A DNA stretch of 64,000 nt from Paenibacillus wynnii (GTDB lineage Bacteria > Bacillota > Bacilli > Paenibacillales > Paenibacillaceae). How positions within the stretch are numbered: position 1 is the first letter of the stretch; each line of letters opens with the position of its first letter. The stretch covers positions 372,001-436,000 of the forward strand of contig NZ_JAUSTK010000002.1 of assembly GCF_030812855.1 (NCBI RefSeq), given 5' to 3'. Below are positions 1 through 7,743 of this stretch, one piece after another. The notes below the pieces were generated by a model. The model was given only the letters and a program-made list of their open reading frames with translations, was not told the origin of the DNA and did no database searches. The translations under genes were made by a program, and so were the position numbers.

Positions 1-290
1 ATAGAGTCAATGACCTTACCAATTACTAAGCTTAACAGCCCAATTCCAAAAACATATAAGAACATGGTAAAGACCTTGCCAACCACAGTCTTTGCAAAAT
101 AATCCCCGTACCCAACGGTAGCCATAGTAGTCATAACCCAGTAGAACGCATTAAACCAAGTTTGGAAGGTATCCGGCTCCAGTAAAAAGGCAATAGTTGC
201 GCTTACAAGAATAAAGCAGAGAATAATTAGACCGATGGTTTTTTTGCTCAATCTCATCATTCTTGTAGATACTCTGAGTAAGAAATGCAT
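1..290 (-). CDS. Two-helix potassium channel protein (partial, C-terminus beyond window)
   Basis: Only the first 96 or so codons lie in the window; the 3' end is cut at base 1. The visible protein has a hydrophobic helix (about residues 18-36), a pore helix and a selectivity filter reading TMATVGYGDY (about residues 57-66), then the start of a second membrane helix. TVGYGD is the K+ filter signature of the two-TM ion channel family (Ion_trans_2). The ATG at 288-290 is preceded by a strong GGAGGTGA site. It is the last visible gene of the minus-strand operon that starts near 3549, 81 bases downstream of the DUF350 gene. A potassium-conducting channel is likely; whether a RCK regulatory domain follows cannot be seen. 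Confidence 0.88.
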   Translation of the reverse strand, partial: MHFLLRVSTRMMRLSKKTIGLIILCFILVSATIAFLLEPDTFQTWFNAFYWVMTTMATVGYGDYFAKTVVGKVFTMFLYVFGIGLLSLVIGKVIDS

Positions 291-371
291 TTCTTCACCT
301 CCTGCCGATTGAATAAAGCTGCCACTCGAGAGGTTCGAGGGCAGCCCTGCATTAAGTCTATAAGCACCTCT

Positions 372-773
372 TTAGATAATCAAGCTACTGACCGCAAATG
401 CCGTTCCAATAAACACCATACACAGCAGAATACCTACGGCTACATTGCCTTTTTTCAGATGCTCGGAAATCGTAAATCCCGGTGTAAGCAGCTCGAAGAT
501 CCAATAGGCAGCTACCAGACATACATAGCCAACAGCGAACCACATCATCATAAACCAGATAGATGTATTCGTAAAAGCCGCTACTCCGAGGATAATGGCT
601 GTTGCCAGAAATTTACCGCCCCATGCCAAAGCCACTGCCACATTACCATTCTTCAGTTCTTCCATATCCTTGAAAGGAGTCATCCAGCTGAAAATAACCA
701 TGCCTAAACATTGCAGCAAAATGATTACACCTACACTCACTACTAAATTAATAACGATCGTCAATTCGCCCAC
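372..773 (-). CDS. DUF350 family membrane protein (YjfL-like)
   Basis: A 133-residue, very hydrophobic protein with four predicted membrane helices arranged as an internal duplication. Each half carries a related loop (KNGNVAVAL and KKGNVAVGI), which is the hallmark of DUF350/YjfL proteins. No enzymatic residues are apparent. The GTG at 771-773 overlaps the last codons of the upstream lipoprotein gene by 13 bases; a TTG three codons later, with a G-rich site in front, is an alternative start. Its neighbours (glutathionylspermidine-synthase-like ligase, lipoprotein, K+ channel) match the company kept by DUF350 genes in other bacteria such as the E. coli yjf region. The molecular function is unknown. 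Confidence 0.85.
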   Translation of the reverse strand: MGELTIVINLVVSVGVIILLQCLGMVIFSWMTPFKDMEELKNGNVAVALAWGGKFLATAIILGVAAFTNTSIWFMMMWFAVGYVCLVAAYWIFELLTPGFTISEHLKKGNVAVGILLCMVFIGTAFAVSSLII

Positions 774-1432
774 CCCCGAAATTTTGCATAGGCCGAATCA
801 TAGTCGGCGAAATCATGCACTTCCTCCAGAACGACGGAAGCGGTCTTCTTTTTCTCAAGTGCCGTGTAGCGTTTGTCGTCAATCGGCTGCTTGATCCGGT
901 TACCAGATGGCAGCTCAAGCACGGCAAAATTTCTGGTCTTGTCATTATATTTCGTCTTGTATACACCAACAAGGTCTACTTCTGTTGTGACAGCAACTTT
1001 GAGATTCTTGAGATCGTCAACAGCCGTCTTCTGGTCACCATACGATTTGATTGTACTCCATGAAGACAGGCGGATCTCGTTGCGCTGATCGGCGTCTGTG
1101 ATCAGCTCGGCATCCATGAATTGCAACGTCCAAATTTTGTCCCCGGTAGCATAGTTTCCGTCATTAGGCAGAAGTTCCTCATCCGGCAGTACGGTCATAT
1201 CACTTCCGATTAAATCGCCAACTGCACTCTCTACCACCCGATAATCCCACGGGACCTTGGAGACGCTGTCCGTGACCTCTTTATCCGTATGAAATACACT
1301 TTTCTCATTCCCCGAGCAAGCGCTTAGAAGGACAACCATAAGCATGAGCAGCATCAGTCCAAGGGTACGCGCGGCTGGGGCTTTTCTAGCAAACTTCATG
1401 GGTATTTCTTTGCTTTCCGTATTTACTGGCAA
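761..1432 (-). CDS. Membrane lipoprotein, DUF4247-like
   Basis: A 223-residue exported lipoprotein. After a basic N-terminus there is a Leu/Met-rich helix ending in the lipobox LLSAC (Cys at about residue 39), so the mature protein should be lipid-anchored on the outer face of the membrane. The rest is soluble and charged, with no catalytic motif I recognise. Start choice: the TTG at 1430-1432 directly follows the stop of the upstream ligase gene and has GGGAGTGAG just upstream; an ATG 11 codons later (MKFARK) is a possible alternative. Size, lipobox and operon context resemble DUF4247 lipoproteins, but that family name is from memory. Confidence 0.75.
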   Translation of the reverse strand: MPVNTESKEIPMKFARKAPAARTLGLMLLMLMVVLLSACSGNEKSVFHTDKEVTDSVSKVPWDYRVVESAVGDLIGSDMTVLPDEELLPNDGNYATGDKIWTLQFMDAELITDADQRNEIRLSSWSTIKSYGDQKTAVDDLKNLKVAVTTEVDLVGVYKTKYNDKTRNFAVLELPSGNRIKQPIDDKRYTALEKKKTASVVLEEVHDFADYDSAYAKFRGWAN

Positions 1433-2635
1433 TTATCTCACTCCCAACGCGATAAATTGACTGGCATTGCCTGTAATGAGTCCACCGGCACGCCCGAGCA
1501 GCCCGCAGGGCTTCCCGTTAATTACAAACATGCCGATCAGCAGATGGAATTCTCCGTTTGACGTCTGAATCCGACCCATCTCGGCTCTCTTTTGGTACAC
1601 CGATGGAAATAACTCGCTGCTGTCGTAGCCGTCTTCATCCTGAATTTCCAAAGCTCCATTGCTGTCAAACAGGCGGACTGATCCGCCTTCCCGCCCGAAC
1701 ATAGACTTGGATACAAAGCTGCCGGAGAATATCGGCTTGTTATACGTAGGCAATACATAGCTTGCAATCGCCTCGCGTTCTTTTTCGTCAAAAAGCAAAC
1801 CCAGCTCATACATTCCCCACACCACAGCAAGCAGTCCTTTGGATTGCAGAAGAATGCTGTACGGTGTGTTAAACAGCTGAAGCCTGCCTGTCTCCACCGC
1901 ATAGGCAAGGGCATCCCCGCCTTCGTCGACTGCCATCCATTCCTTTGGATATAAAGCAAACATCCGCTCAATTACACGGTCTTCGCTGTCTTTTACAACA
2001 CCCTCATCTACCCACAAATCCAGGCAATCCACGCATCGTATGTTCAGACCGCTGTGCCTTACTAAAGCATCAATCGTACCGGAATCCTCCTGATGAGAAC
2101 CATAGGCGACACAGGCTGCTGTATCTGGCTGTTCTACTGCCCACGCAGCGGCTAAATGCTCCTTCATCTGATCATTCGAACTAGAAATACCCGCCTCCCT
2201 GCATATCCACGGAGTGGCAATAGATGCTTCTACATAGCCGGTAGGAGTATCTGCATTCAGCTCAAGAAGCTTAATCGTACCGTCATTCGCCACGGCAAAA
2301 TCAAACCGGGCATAGCGGCTGATCAGCCCCTCTGGAGGAAGTTCGCCTTCATCAAGCATTTCCCACAGCACTGGAGGGATCCCTATCAAATCGTACAGAT
2401 CCTGTTTACGGTGAATATAGCGTACAGCTTTGTCAAGGACAGCCCAGAGCTTGGACGACGCTTCCTCCAGCTCCTTATATATTTCCGAGGGCATGGTCAC
2501 TATGCCATCCAGCCAGTACTCTTCATTCTCCAGATCCGCCCATGTGAACCCAAGCTCATACAGCTGTGCTGCCCGTTCTGCCCGCTGCAGATCCGAGTGA
2601 TCCACAACCTCAAAAATGCTGTCTAGGTTACTCAT
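1433..2635 (-). CDS. Glutathionylspermidine synthase-like ATP-grasp ligase
   Basis: A 400-residue protein of the glutathionylspermidine synthase family (GSP_synth, ATP-grasp fold). The most diagnostic stretch is RYARFDFAVANDGTIKLLEL followed by NADTPTGYVEAS (about residues 105-140). The family forms C-N bonds with ATP; in E. coli Gss it joins glutathione to spermidine. There is no amidase domain here, and Gram-positive relatives of this type have no proven substrate, so only 'ATP-dependent ligase' is safe. Its ATG overlaps the preceding stop by four bases (ATGA), indicating translational coupling. It is the only clearly enzymatic gene of the operon, which suggests that it modifies a cell-envelope partner or polyamine (inference). 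Confidence 0.85.
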   Translation of the reverse strand: MSNLDSIFEVVDHSDLQRAERAAQLYELGFTWADLENEEYWLDGIVTMPSEIYKELEEASSKLWAVLDKAVRYIHRKQDLYDLIGIPPVLWEMLDEGELPPEGLISRYARFDFAVANDGTIKLLELNADTPTGYVEASIATPWICREAGISSSNDQMKEHLAAAWAVEQPDTAACVAYGSHQEDSGTIDALVRHSGLNIRCVDCLDLWVDEGVVKDSEDRVIERMFALYPKEWMAVDEGGDALAYAVETGRLQLFNTPYSILLQSKGLLAVVWGMYELGLLFDEKEREAIASYVLPTYNKPIFSGSFVSKSMFGREGGSVRLFDSNGALEIQDEDGYDSSELFPSVYQKRAEMGRIQTSNGEFHLLIGMFVINGKPCGLLGRAGGLITGNASQFIALGVR

Positions 2636-3306
2636 CCGCCAAAGCTGCCTTTACTGGTGCCTGATTTCGAGCCTGACGATGATTTTGAAGAGCCTAATTT
2701 ACTTGATGTACCACCAACTCCGCCGGTTTTGGAATTCCCGCGTCTTGTGATGGAGCCTGTTGATGATGTAGAGGTTCTTGGTTTAACTACAGAGCCGGCA
2801 ACCGGCTTGTTCTGGAACTTAGTGTTATCATAGGTACGGGGCTTATATGAATTTCGGGTGCCCGCGTAATAGCTCGGATGGTTGTTATACCAACCTCTGG
2901 AGGAATAGAAAGAGCCGCTGTTAAACAGCATGTGATATAGCAATAGATCATCCCAACCGAAGCCAGAATGATAACCGCCGTAATTATTAATTACGGTTGT
3001 TCCGTTAGTGGTAACGGCACCCTGCTCTTCCTGTACAACTTCCTCTGTCCCTTCTTCCGGGTAGGGAATGTTCCAGTCTACATTCTTGTCAAAATAAGCC
3101 TTAACCTCATCGGTGGACCATGACACCAATTGCGGTTCATCTCCTGAAGTGCCGCCGCTTGAGGCCACAGCCGGAGAACCCGGAATCAACAACGCATTTG
3201 CTAGCAAAGCAATTCCGAGTGAGGTCGATAACACACGGATTGGTTTGCCCTCCGGGGTAAATAACTTGGAAACTGCCTGTTCTTTAGTCTTTTCATCTTG
3301 AGCCAA
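2632..3306 (-). CDS. Exported or membrane-anchored Gly/Ser-rich protein of unknown function
   Basis: A 224-residue protein I do not recognise confidently. A charged N-terminus (about 25 residues) precedes a hydrophobic segment around residues 28-50 ending near PAVASS, which could be a signal peptide or anchor. A middle region rich in Gly and Tyr (YGGYHSGFGWDDLLLYHML) follows, and the last 50 residues are Ser/Gly/Lys low complexity ending GSFGG. A low-complexity Gly-rich tail is also seen in the E. coli YjfM/YgiB group found with YjfL-YjfC, so it may be the positional equivalent. The start is TTG at 3304-3306 with GGGAGGAGG upstream; the stop overlaps the ligase start. Confidence 0.7.
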   Translation of the reverse strand: MAQDEKTKEQAVSKLFTPEGKPIRVLSTSLGIALLANALLIPGSPAVASSGGTSGDEPQLVSWSTDEVKAYFDKNVDWNIPYPEEGTEEVVQEEQGAVTTNGTTVINNYGGYHSGFGWDDLLLYHMLFNSGSFYSSRGWYNNHPSYYAGTRNSYKPRTYDNTKFQNKPVAGSVVKPRTSTSSTGSITRRGNSKTGGVGGTSSKLGSSKSSSGSKSGTSKGSFGG

Positions 3307-3330
3307 GAGAAAGTCCTCCTCCCTTACCTT

Positions 3331-3549
3331 CTATTCTTCGTGCCGCATAGGAACGAGTAGAAGTTCTAATTTCCCTTCGTCCACATTCAATCTTCCTTCT
3401 ACCGTCTCAAACTCACGACCGCCAACCACCAGATAATTCACATGCTCTAGGGCAGCAACCATATTCATACTCCAGATACGTTCTTCGATCATTTGAAGCT
3501 CGCCGTCCGGCTTTTTCTCGAATAAGATGACACCCATGCCCTTCTCCAT
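3331..3549 (-). CDS. Small protein, first gene of the envelope operon
   Basis: A 72-residue soluble protein with no recognised domain. It is mostly alternating hydrophobic and charged residues (predicted beta strands plus one helix), with no signal peptide and no cysteines. The ATG at 3547-3549 has AAGGAAGGG upstream. It lies 24 bases ahead of the next gene and about 40 bases after the -10 element of a sigma-W-type promoter, so it is the promoter-proximal gene of the operon. The function is unknown. Confidence 0.65.
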   Translation of the reverse strand: MEKGMGVILFEKKPDGELQMIEERIWSMNMVAALEHVNYLVVGGREFETVEGRLNVDEGKLELLLVPMRHEE

Positions 3550-3588
3550 CCTGATTTCACCCTTCCTTAATCATTACATGTGTTTTGA

Positions 3589-3614
3589 TACGTTCTTAGT
3601 ACAGTAACGTTTCA
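3589..3614 (-). promoter_or_regulatory. ECF (sigma-W-type) promoter
   Basis: Read on the minus strand, the bases give TGAAAC (3614-3609), a spacer of exactly 16 bases (3608-3593) and CGTA (3592-3589). This is a perfect match to the published B. subtilis sigma-W consensus TGAAAC-N16-CGTA. It ends about 40 bases before the ATG of the first operon gene. An overlapping weaker sigma-A-like pair (TTGACA at 3628-3623, TACTGT at 3606-3601, 16-base spacer) is also present. Confidence 0.75.
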
Positions 3615-3878
3615 ACACGCAGTGTCAATGACATTGTCAAACCTTCCCATAATAGAATAAAACCTGCACTACTGAAACGCAATGATAGATTTACTTATAA
3701 TGTCTCTCTAACGGAACATTATCCTTCGAACGCGAACGGGTATACCACACCAGCACGGACCTAGAACAAAGAAGCAGCCTCCATGATATCAAATCCTGGT
3801 CTGAACGCCCTCACCTCTTCTTATACTTCACATAATCTGTAAAAGAATTAACCTCGATAGAAGGAGGCTATTAGGGTC
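3615..3878. other. Intergenic region between the envelope operon and the DUF1796 gene
   Basis: The region carries the divergent regulatory sequences of two operons. A candidate plus-strand promoter is TATAAT at 3696-3701 with TGAAAC 17 bases upstream (3673-3678), but it would leave a 5' leader of about 180 bases before the gene at 3879. No coding potential or stable RNA structure was recognised. Confidence 0.4.
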
Positions 3879-4496
3879 ATGAAATCGTTAAATCAATACC
3901 ACGACATCATCAGTCTAGGCTCTTCCTGCCAAACCTCCTATCAGCTCAGGCGCATGAAGCTCCGCAAGGAGAGCGGACCGTTCGACTGGTTCATCTCTGC
4001 ATCCGTTCCCGGAATTGTGAAGTTATTCCATAACCAGTTTCAGTATTACATGGAATTCGACCAGCTTCAATTGATCGGCAAGGCGCAACAGCATTTCATT
4101 GTGAGAGATACCCGTTATATCATCGACTCCTATCATGATTTCCCGTTTACCCAGCATGAAAATCTTTGGAATCAGGAATATGCTGCGTTTAAACAAAAAA
4201 TAGAACGCAGGGCAGAGCGATTCTTGAACACACTCGCTCAAAGCCCCTCCATTGTACTGGTCCGGACTCAGATGACCAAAGAAGCGGCTCTTCAACTGCA
4301 TCAGGCCATCAAACCTTGGATTGGGACATCCGACTATTGTCTGCTTGCCGTCAACAATCATGAAGACTCAGCAAGAACAGATGTGGTCAGTGACGATTGG
4401 GGGCTGGAGCATATCAAGGCGGCTAGAATTCCAAAAGGCGAGGATTGGCGGGGAGCGGATGCCGCGTGGGCGCGGCTGTTCGATAAGCCATGGTGA
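3879..4496 (+). CDS. DUF1796 family putative papain-like cysteine peptidase
   Basis: A 205-residue soluble protein. The N-terminus reads ISLGSSCQTSYQLRR followed by ESGPFDW (about residues 11-40), the signature of DUF1796, a family predicted to have a papain-like cysteine-peptidase fold with the Cys of GSSC as candidate nucleophile. No member's substrate is known to me. A strong AGAAGGAGG site precedes the ATG. It opens a plus-strand set followed by two small genes (4653, 5074) and lies beside glycosyltransferases, so a role in making or processing a surface polymer is plausible but only inferred from context. Confidence 0.8.
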   Translation: MKSLNQYHDIISLGSSCQTSYQLRRMKLRKESGPFDWFISASVPGIVKLFHNQFQYYMEFDQLQLIGKAQQHFIVRDTRYIIDSYHDFPFTQHENLWNQEYAAFKQKIERRAERFLNTLAQSPSIVLVRTQMTKEAALQLHQAIKPWIGTSDYCLLAVNNHEDSARTDVVSDDWGLEHIKAARIPKGEDWRGADAAWARLFDKPW

Positions 4497-4652
4497 AATC
4501 AGAGCACTCTGCTACTGGTCATCTGTCCATACCAAATCCTCCGCAACTGAGTATGATAACAAGATCTCGCAGTCAAGGGCAAAGAGTCTGATGACTTGCA
4601 CGGTATAAACTTAAAGGCTCTAGGTCAGGAAATGAAATGAGGAGGCGGCCCT

Positions 4653-5051
4653 ATGGCTGATATTATCGTTCTAAGAGGCTCGTATAACAACCTAGTCGGA
4701 GGCATACCCGTTACAACCATCTCTAATTATGGGGATACAAATGGAGAAGATTTATACGGAAAGGATATTGCTTCTTGCATTTCTTATTTACTGGAAGAGG
4801 GGCTTACCCTGCAGTTTCAGTCTGCAGACTCCAGTGGGTATACGGTGATGTTCATTCGTCCGGATCCGGTTCCCCAAAGCCCGATCGTCACCCTGCTTCA
4901 GAGCCGTGTCGGCACGGTGGTTACTCTCTTGACGGATGCCGGTGCCGTCACCGGAACCCTGCTTCCGCTCGGCACGGACGTCGCCCAGCTTCTGGAAGAA
5001 TCAGGGGACACTGTTCTGGTTATGTTCATTCAAATTAATGGCGTTATTTAA
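4653..5051 (+). CDS. Small protein with C-terminal beta-barrel-like domain
   Basis: A 132-residue protein without signal peptide. The first half (to about residue 75) is unrecognised. The second half (LLQSRVGTVVTLLTDAGAV, then a second strand pair and a final strand ending FIQINGVI) follows the pattern L-x-G-x-x-V-x-x-x-x-x-x-x-G-x-L also seen in the next gene and at the C-terminus of the repeat protein at 10491. This suggests a shared small beta-barrel (Sm- or SH3-like) module. GAGGAGGCGG precedes the ATG and only 22 bases separate it from the next gene. A spore-coat or surface-layer component is my best guess. Confidence 0.6.
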   Translation: MADIIVLRGSYNNLVGGIPVTTISNYGDTNGEDLYGKDIASCISYLLEEGLTLQFQSADSSGYTVMFIRPDPVPQSPIVTLLQSRVGTVVTLLTDAGAVTGTLLPLGTDVAQLLEESGDTVLVMFIQINGVI

Positions 5052-5073
5052 AAGTTAGAAAGGAGCTTACGAT

Positions 5074-5268
5074 ATGAATTTCGAGCAGCTGCTGGCTACC
5101 TATCTCGGCCGCACCGTCGAGGTTTTTTTGGAAGATGAATTTTTTACCGGTCAATTGATCTTTGTAGGCAATGGCTTCTTCACGCTGTCGGAAACACAAG
5201 GCTATTATGCGCCGGTGGAGTTGAACATTCTGAATACTCAGGCGATATATGTCCGTGTTCTTATGTAA
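5074..5268 (+). CDS. Small beta-barrel-like protein
   Basis: A 64-residue protein consisting of a single module: LATYLGRTVEVFLED, then FTGQLIFVGNGFFTLSE, then two further strands ending YVRVLM. The GRTVEV-x-G-x-L-x-x-VG-x-GFF pattern resembles Sm-like or spore-coat CotB-like barrels and matches the C-terminal regions of its neighbours at 4653 and 10491. A clean AAAGGAG site precedes the ATG. The function is unknown; being conserved in form with two adjacent genes argues for a structural role. Confidence 0.6.
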   Translation: MNFEQLLATYLGRTVEVFLEDEFFTGQLIFVGNGFFTLSETQGYYAPVELNILNTQAIYVRVLM

Positions 5269-5302
5269 AGATTCTGATAAGGGGAGCGCAGGTTCCCCTC
5301 AT

Positions 5303-6595
5303 CTATTCTTGTACCCGCGATTTTTCAAGCCATTTCTTCCAATCCCCATAGGAGTGCGTGTGGCGCCGGGTAATACTGGAGGGACGCAGCCTCCTATGAT
5401 ATAAAGCCTGTGGTACATAAGAAATCGGAGAGGTATGCAGCAATCTTACAATAATCTCAAAATCCTCATACAGCCTGCCCAGTGAAGGGTCCTCCGTGGA
5501 CCATCCGCCCAACTTTAGCAAAGTCTCTTTTCGGTAAAATCGGGGAGCTAGAGGCACGGCGCGTTCCAAGAGTCGATGCCAATCTATGGTGGAAGGTGCA
5601 CAACGCAGACCTTTAAAACGAAGTTTTCCGTTTTTCATTTCAACCCACTCATAATAGTCGCTGTACCAAAGAGCAGTTTTCCCTGCGTCACCCCAAGCAA
5701 TTGTTATCATTTCCTTCAGGCATTCCGGTGCAAGCCAATCATCCGCATCCAGCTCCACAATCCAGCAACCCCGTGCCGCTTGTAGCCCGCGGTTTAGGCT
5801 CTTCGCTTTTCCTTGATTTGTCTCATTGCGAATACAGCGAATCCGCGAATCGGTTGTGAACTCAGCAAGCAAAGCAGTTGTAGAATCTGTTGAGGCGTCA
5901 TCCACTATGATCAGCTCCCAGTCCGAATACGTCTGTGCAAGCACGCTCCGGATGGCCCATGGAATATAGTTCTCCTCGTTGTAGGCGCATAACAGAATAC
6001 TGATATCTGGCTCCCGGGTAAGGACCGGTTCACCCGCAGCCGCGGACAGGATGGGAACGATGAGTTCCCGTTCGGCGTCCTGCTTGCCAGGACGAGCCGT
6101 AAGTCTCTTCGGAGGCATCCAGCCTGCCGAGGCTACTATTGACTCGGACCATCCGCAGGCTGCGCCTTGAAAATGCTTATCCGTCACTCGCAGCTTCGGG
6201 AACGGAAGAAAGGCGCGATCGGCAAACCCACGGGTCATTCCCTCCCCGATACACCCCCGTTTCCATAGCACCGGCGCGAACAAATAGTCCACCCCGATAG
6301 CAGCAGCTCCGGCTGCAGATGCAAGTGCGGAGAAGACAATTGACCCCATACTTGGCTGTAGCAGCAGGCTGTATAGAGCCAGTTCCATCTCCCTGCGAAA
6401 TTCTGGAAGTAGACTTGTACCGGCATGCAAAGACAGAAAGTAGGGCTGCGGGAGATTATCAATCCAAGTCTGGATACCCTCGCTGCTATTTTCGCCTGCG
6501 GTATATACATTTGCCTCCGGGATTACAGAGAACACATTGGATACGGTCAGGTCAGCTTCCCATTTCCGTTCATCCGCAAATATAAGCACATTCAT
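5303..6595 (-). CDS. Family 2 glycosyltransferase with extra N-terminal domain
   Basis: A 430-residue protein. The C-terminal half, from about residue 196 (PDISILLCAYNEENY), is a GT2 nucleotide-sugar transferase of the GT-A fold, with VDDASTDST near 231 and the metal-binding ELDADDW near 281-287. The N-terminal 190 residues start with a Rossmann-like strand (MNVLIFADERKW) and contain no second motif I recognise; this part looks like a degenerate or accessory glycosyltransferase domain. GGGGGGAG precedes the ATG. It is divergent from the glycosyltransferase at 6742. Together with the adjacent enzymes it probably builds a surface glycan or protein-linked sugar. Confidence 0.85.
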   Translation of the reverse strand: MNVLIFADERKWEADLTVSNVFSVIPEANVYTAGENSSEGIQTWIDNLPQPYFLSLHAGTSLLPEFRREMELALYSLLLQPSMGSIVFSALASAAGAAAIGVDYLFAPVLWKRGCIGEGMTRGFADRAFLPFPKLRVTDKHFQGAACGWSESIVASAGWMPPKRLTARPGKQDAERELIVPILSAAAGEPVLTREPDISILLCAYNEENYIPWAIRSVLAQTYSDWELIIVDDASTDSTTALLAEFTTDSRIRCIRNETNQGKAKSLNRGLQAARGCWIVELDADDWLAPECLKEMITIAWGDAGKTALWYSDYYEWVEMKNGKLRFKGLRCAPSTIDWHRLLERAVPLAPRFYRKETLLKLGGWSTEDPSLGRLYEDFEIIVRLLHTSPISYVPQALYHRRLRPSSITRRHTHSYGDWKKWLEKSRVQE

Positions 6596-6741
6596 AGGTC
6601 TCCCCCCAGGGTCCAGCTAAGTGAGCTGCTTAAGTTTATTCCACATGGTATGAACATTCTTCTGGGCTGGTGCAGAATGTAGTATTCCTTCATAAGATAG
6701 GAGGTGCATTCTGTATTCAGGGATAGAAAGGATGTGTTTGG

Positions 6742-7743
6742 GTGGCCATTTTTATATATCCTCCTACGATTGACTGGTCTTGGATGATGCAGCGTCCGCA
6801 ACAGCTGATGAAACATCTCGCCCGGGCCGGGCATACGGTTTATTACTGCAATAAAACACAGGAGGAAGCTCTCCCTGAGGAAATCGCCCCCGGTCTGTAT
6901 CTCATAAAGCATCATCAGCAATGGCTAGATACCGACTGGCCGGACATCAAAAAGAAGAAGACGGCACCATCTGTAATCTGGTGCTCGCTTCCCCAGTTAT
7001 CCTCTTCATTATCTTGTTATCAGGCGGATAGGATTATTTACGATTGTGTGGATGAATTTCCGCGGTGGGCCCCGTATGAAAGGGACATGGCCACCACCGC
7101 GGATGCCATCGTATGCACCTCAGACCGATTATTTAATCGGTTAGCCAGGCAATACCCGACCAAGAGACTTGCCTTGATACGCAATGCATATGACCCTGAC
7201 ATGAGGCTTCATCTTCCCGGTGAGCCGGATGTCCTGCAAATTCCGGAGGATCTACCGGCAGGACCTACATTAGGCTATATCGGGGCCTGGGCTCCCTGGA
7301 TCGACCCGAATCTAGTCACGCGACTCGCGAGAGAGCAGAGGGGGGCCAGGGTCGTCGTTATCGGGCCGGAATTCGGCCGAAAATTCCTACCGTCCCGAGT
7401 CGGTCTGCATTTTCTCGGCATGAAGCCGCACCATCTACTTCCAGGTTATCTGCGCCTGATGGATGTATGTCTCATCCCGTTCCGCCTTAACCCCTTAACC
7501 CTTGCAACGAATCCCGTTAAGGCGTATGAGTACCTGGCAGCCGGTAAGCCGGTGATCTCCAGCGATTTGCCGGAATGCCGGCTTATGCAGCCATTTGTAG
7601 ATGTGGCGTCAAGCCCGGAAGAGTTCCTTAAGCTTACCGCCGCCCGGCTCAGGGATCCGGGAGACAGTGAGGCACGGCGCCAATTTGCTTTACAGCACAC
7701 ATGGGCGCACCGTGTGCAGGAAATTGAAGAATTTGTGTTCTAG
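6742..7743 (+). CDS. GT-B fold glycosyltransferase (GT4-like)
   Basis: A 333-residue glycosyltransferase. Recognisable parts are the N-terminal IYPPTIDWSWMMQRPQQLM, the middle IIYDCVDEFP, the GYIGAWAPWID strand-turn that starts the second Rossmann domain (about residue 170), and the donor-site NPVKAYEYLAAGKPVI (about residues 255-270). It is a clear paralogue of the N-terminal two-thirds of the protein at 8760-10286, sharing all these motifs. The start is GTG at 6742. Its stop (TAG, 7741-7743) directly abuts the stop of the convergent pyruvyl-transferase-like gene. Donor and acceptor sugars cannot be inferred. Confidence 0.82.
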   Translation: MAIFIYPPTIDWSWMMQRPQQLMKHLARAGHTVYYCNKTQEEALPEEIAPGLYLIKHHQQWLDTDWPDIKKKKTAPSVIWCSLPQLSSSLSCYQADRIIYDCVDEFPRWAPYERDMATTADAIVCTSDRLFNRLARQYPTKRLALIRNAYDPDMRLHLPGEPDVLQIPEDLPAGPTLGYIGAWAPWIDPNLVTRLAREQRGARVVVIGPEFGRKFLPSRVGLHFLGMKPHHLLPGYLRLMDVCLIPFRLNPLTLATNPVKAYEYLAAGKPVISSDLPECRLMQPFVDVASSPEEFLKLTAARLRDPGDSEARRQFALQHTWAHRVQEIEEFVF

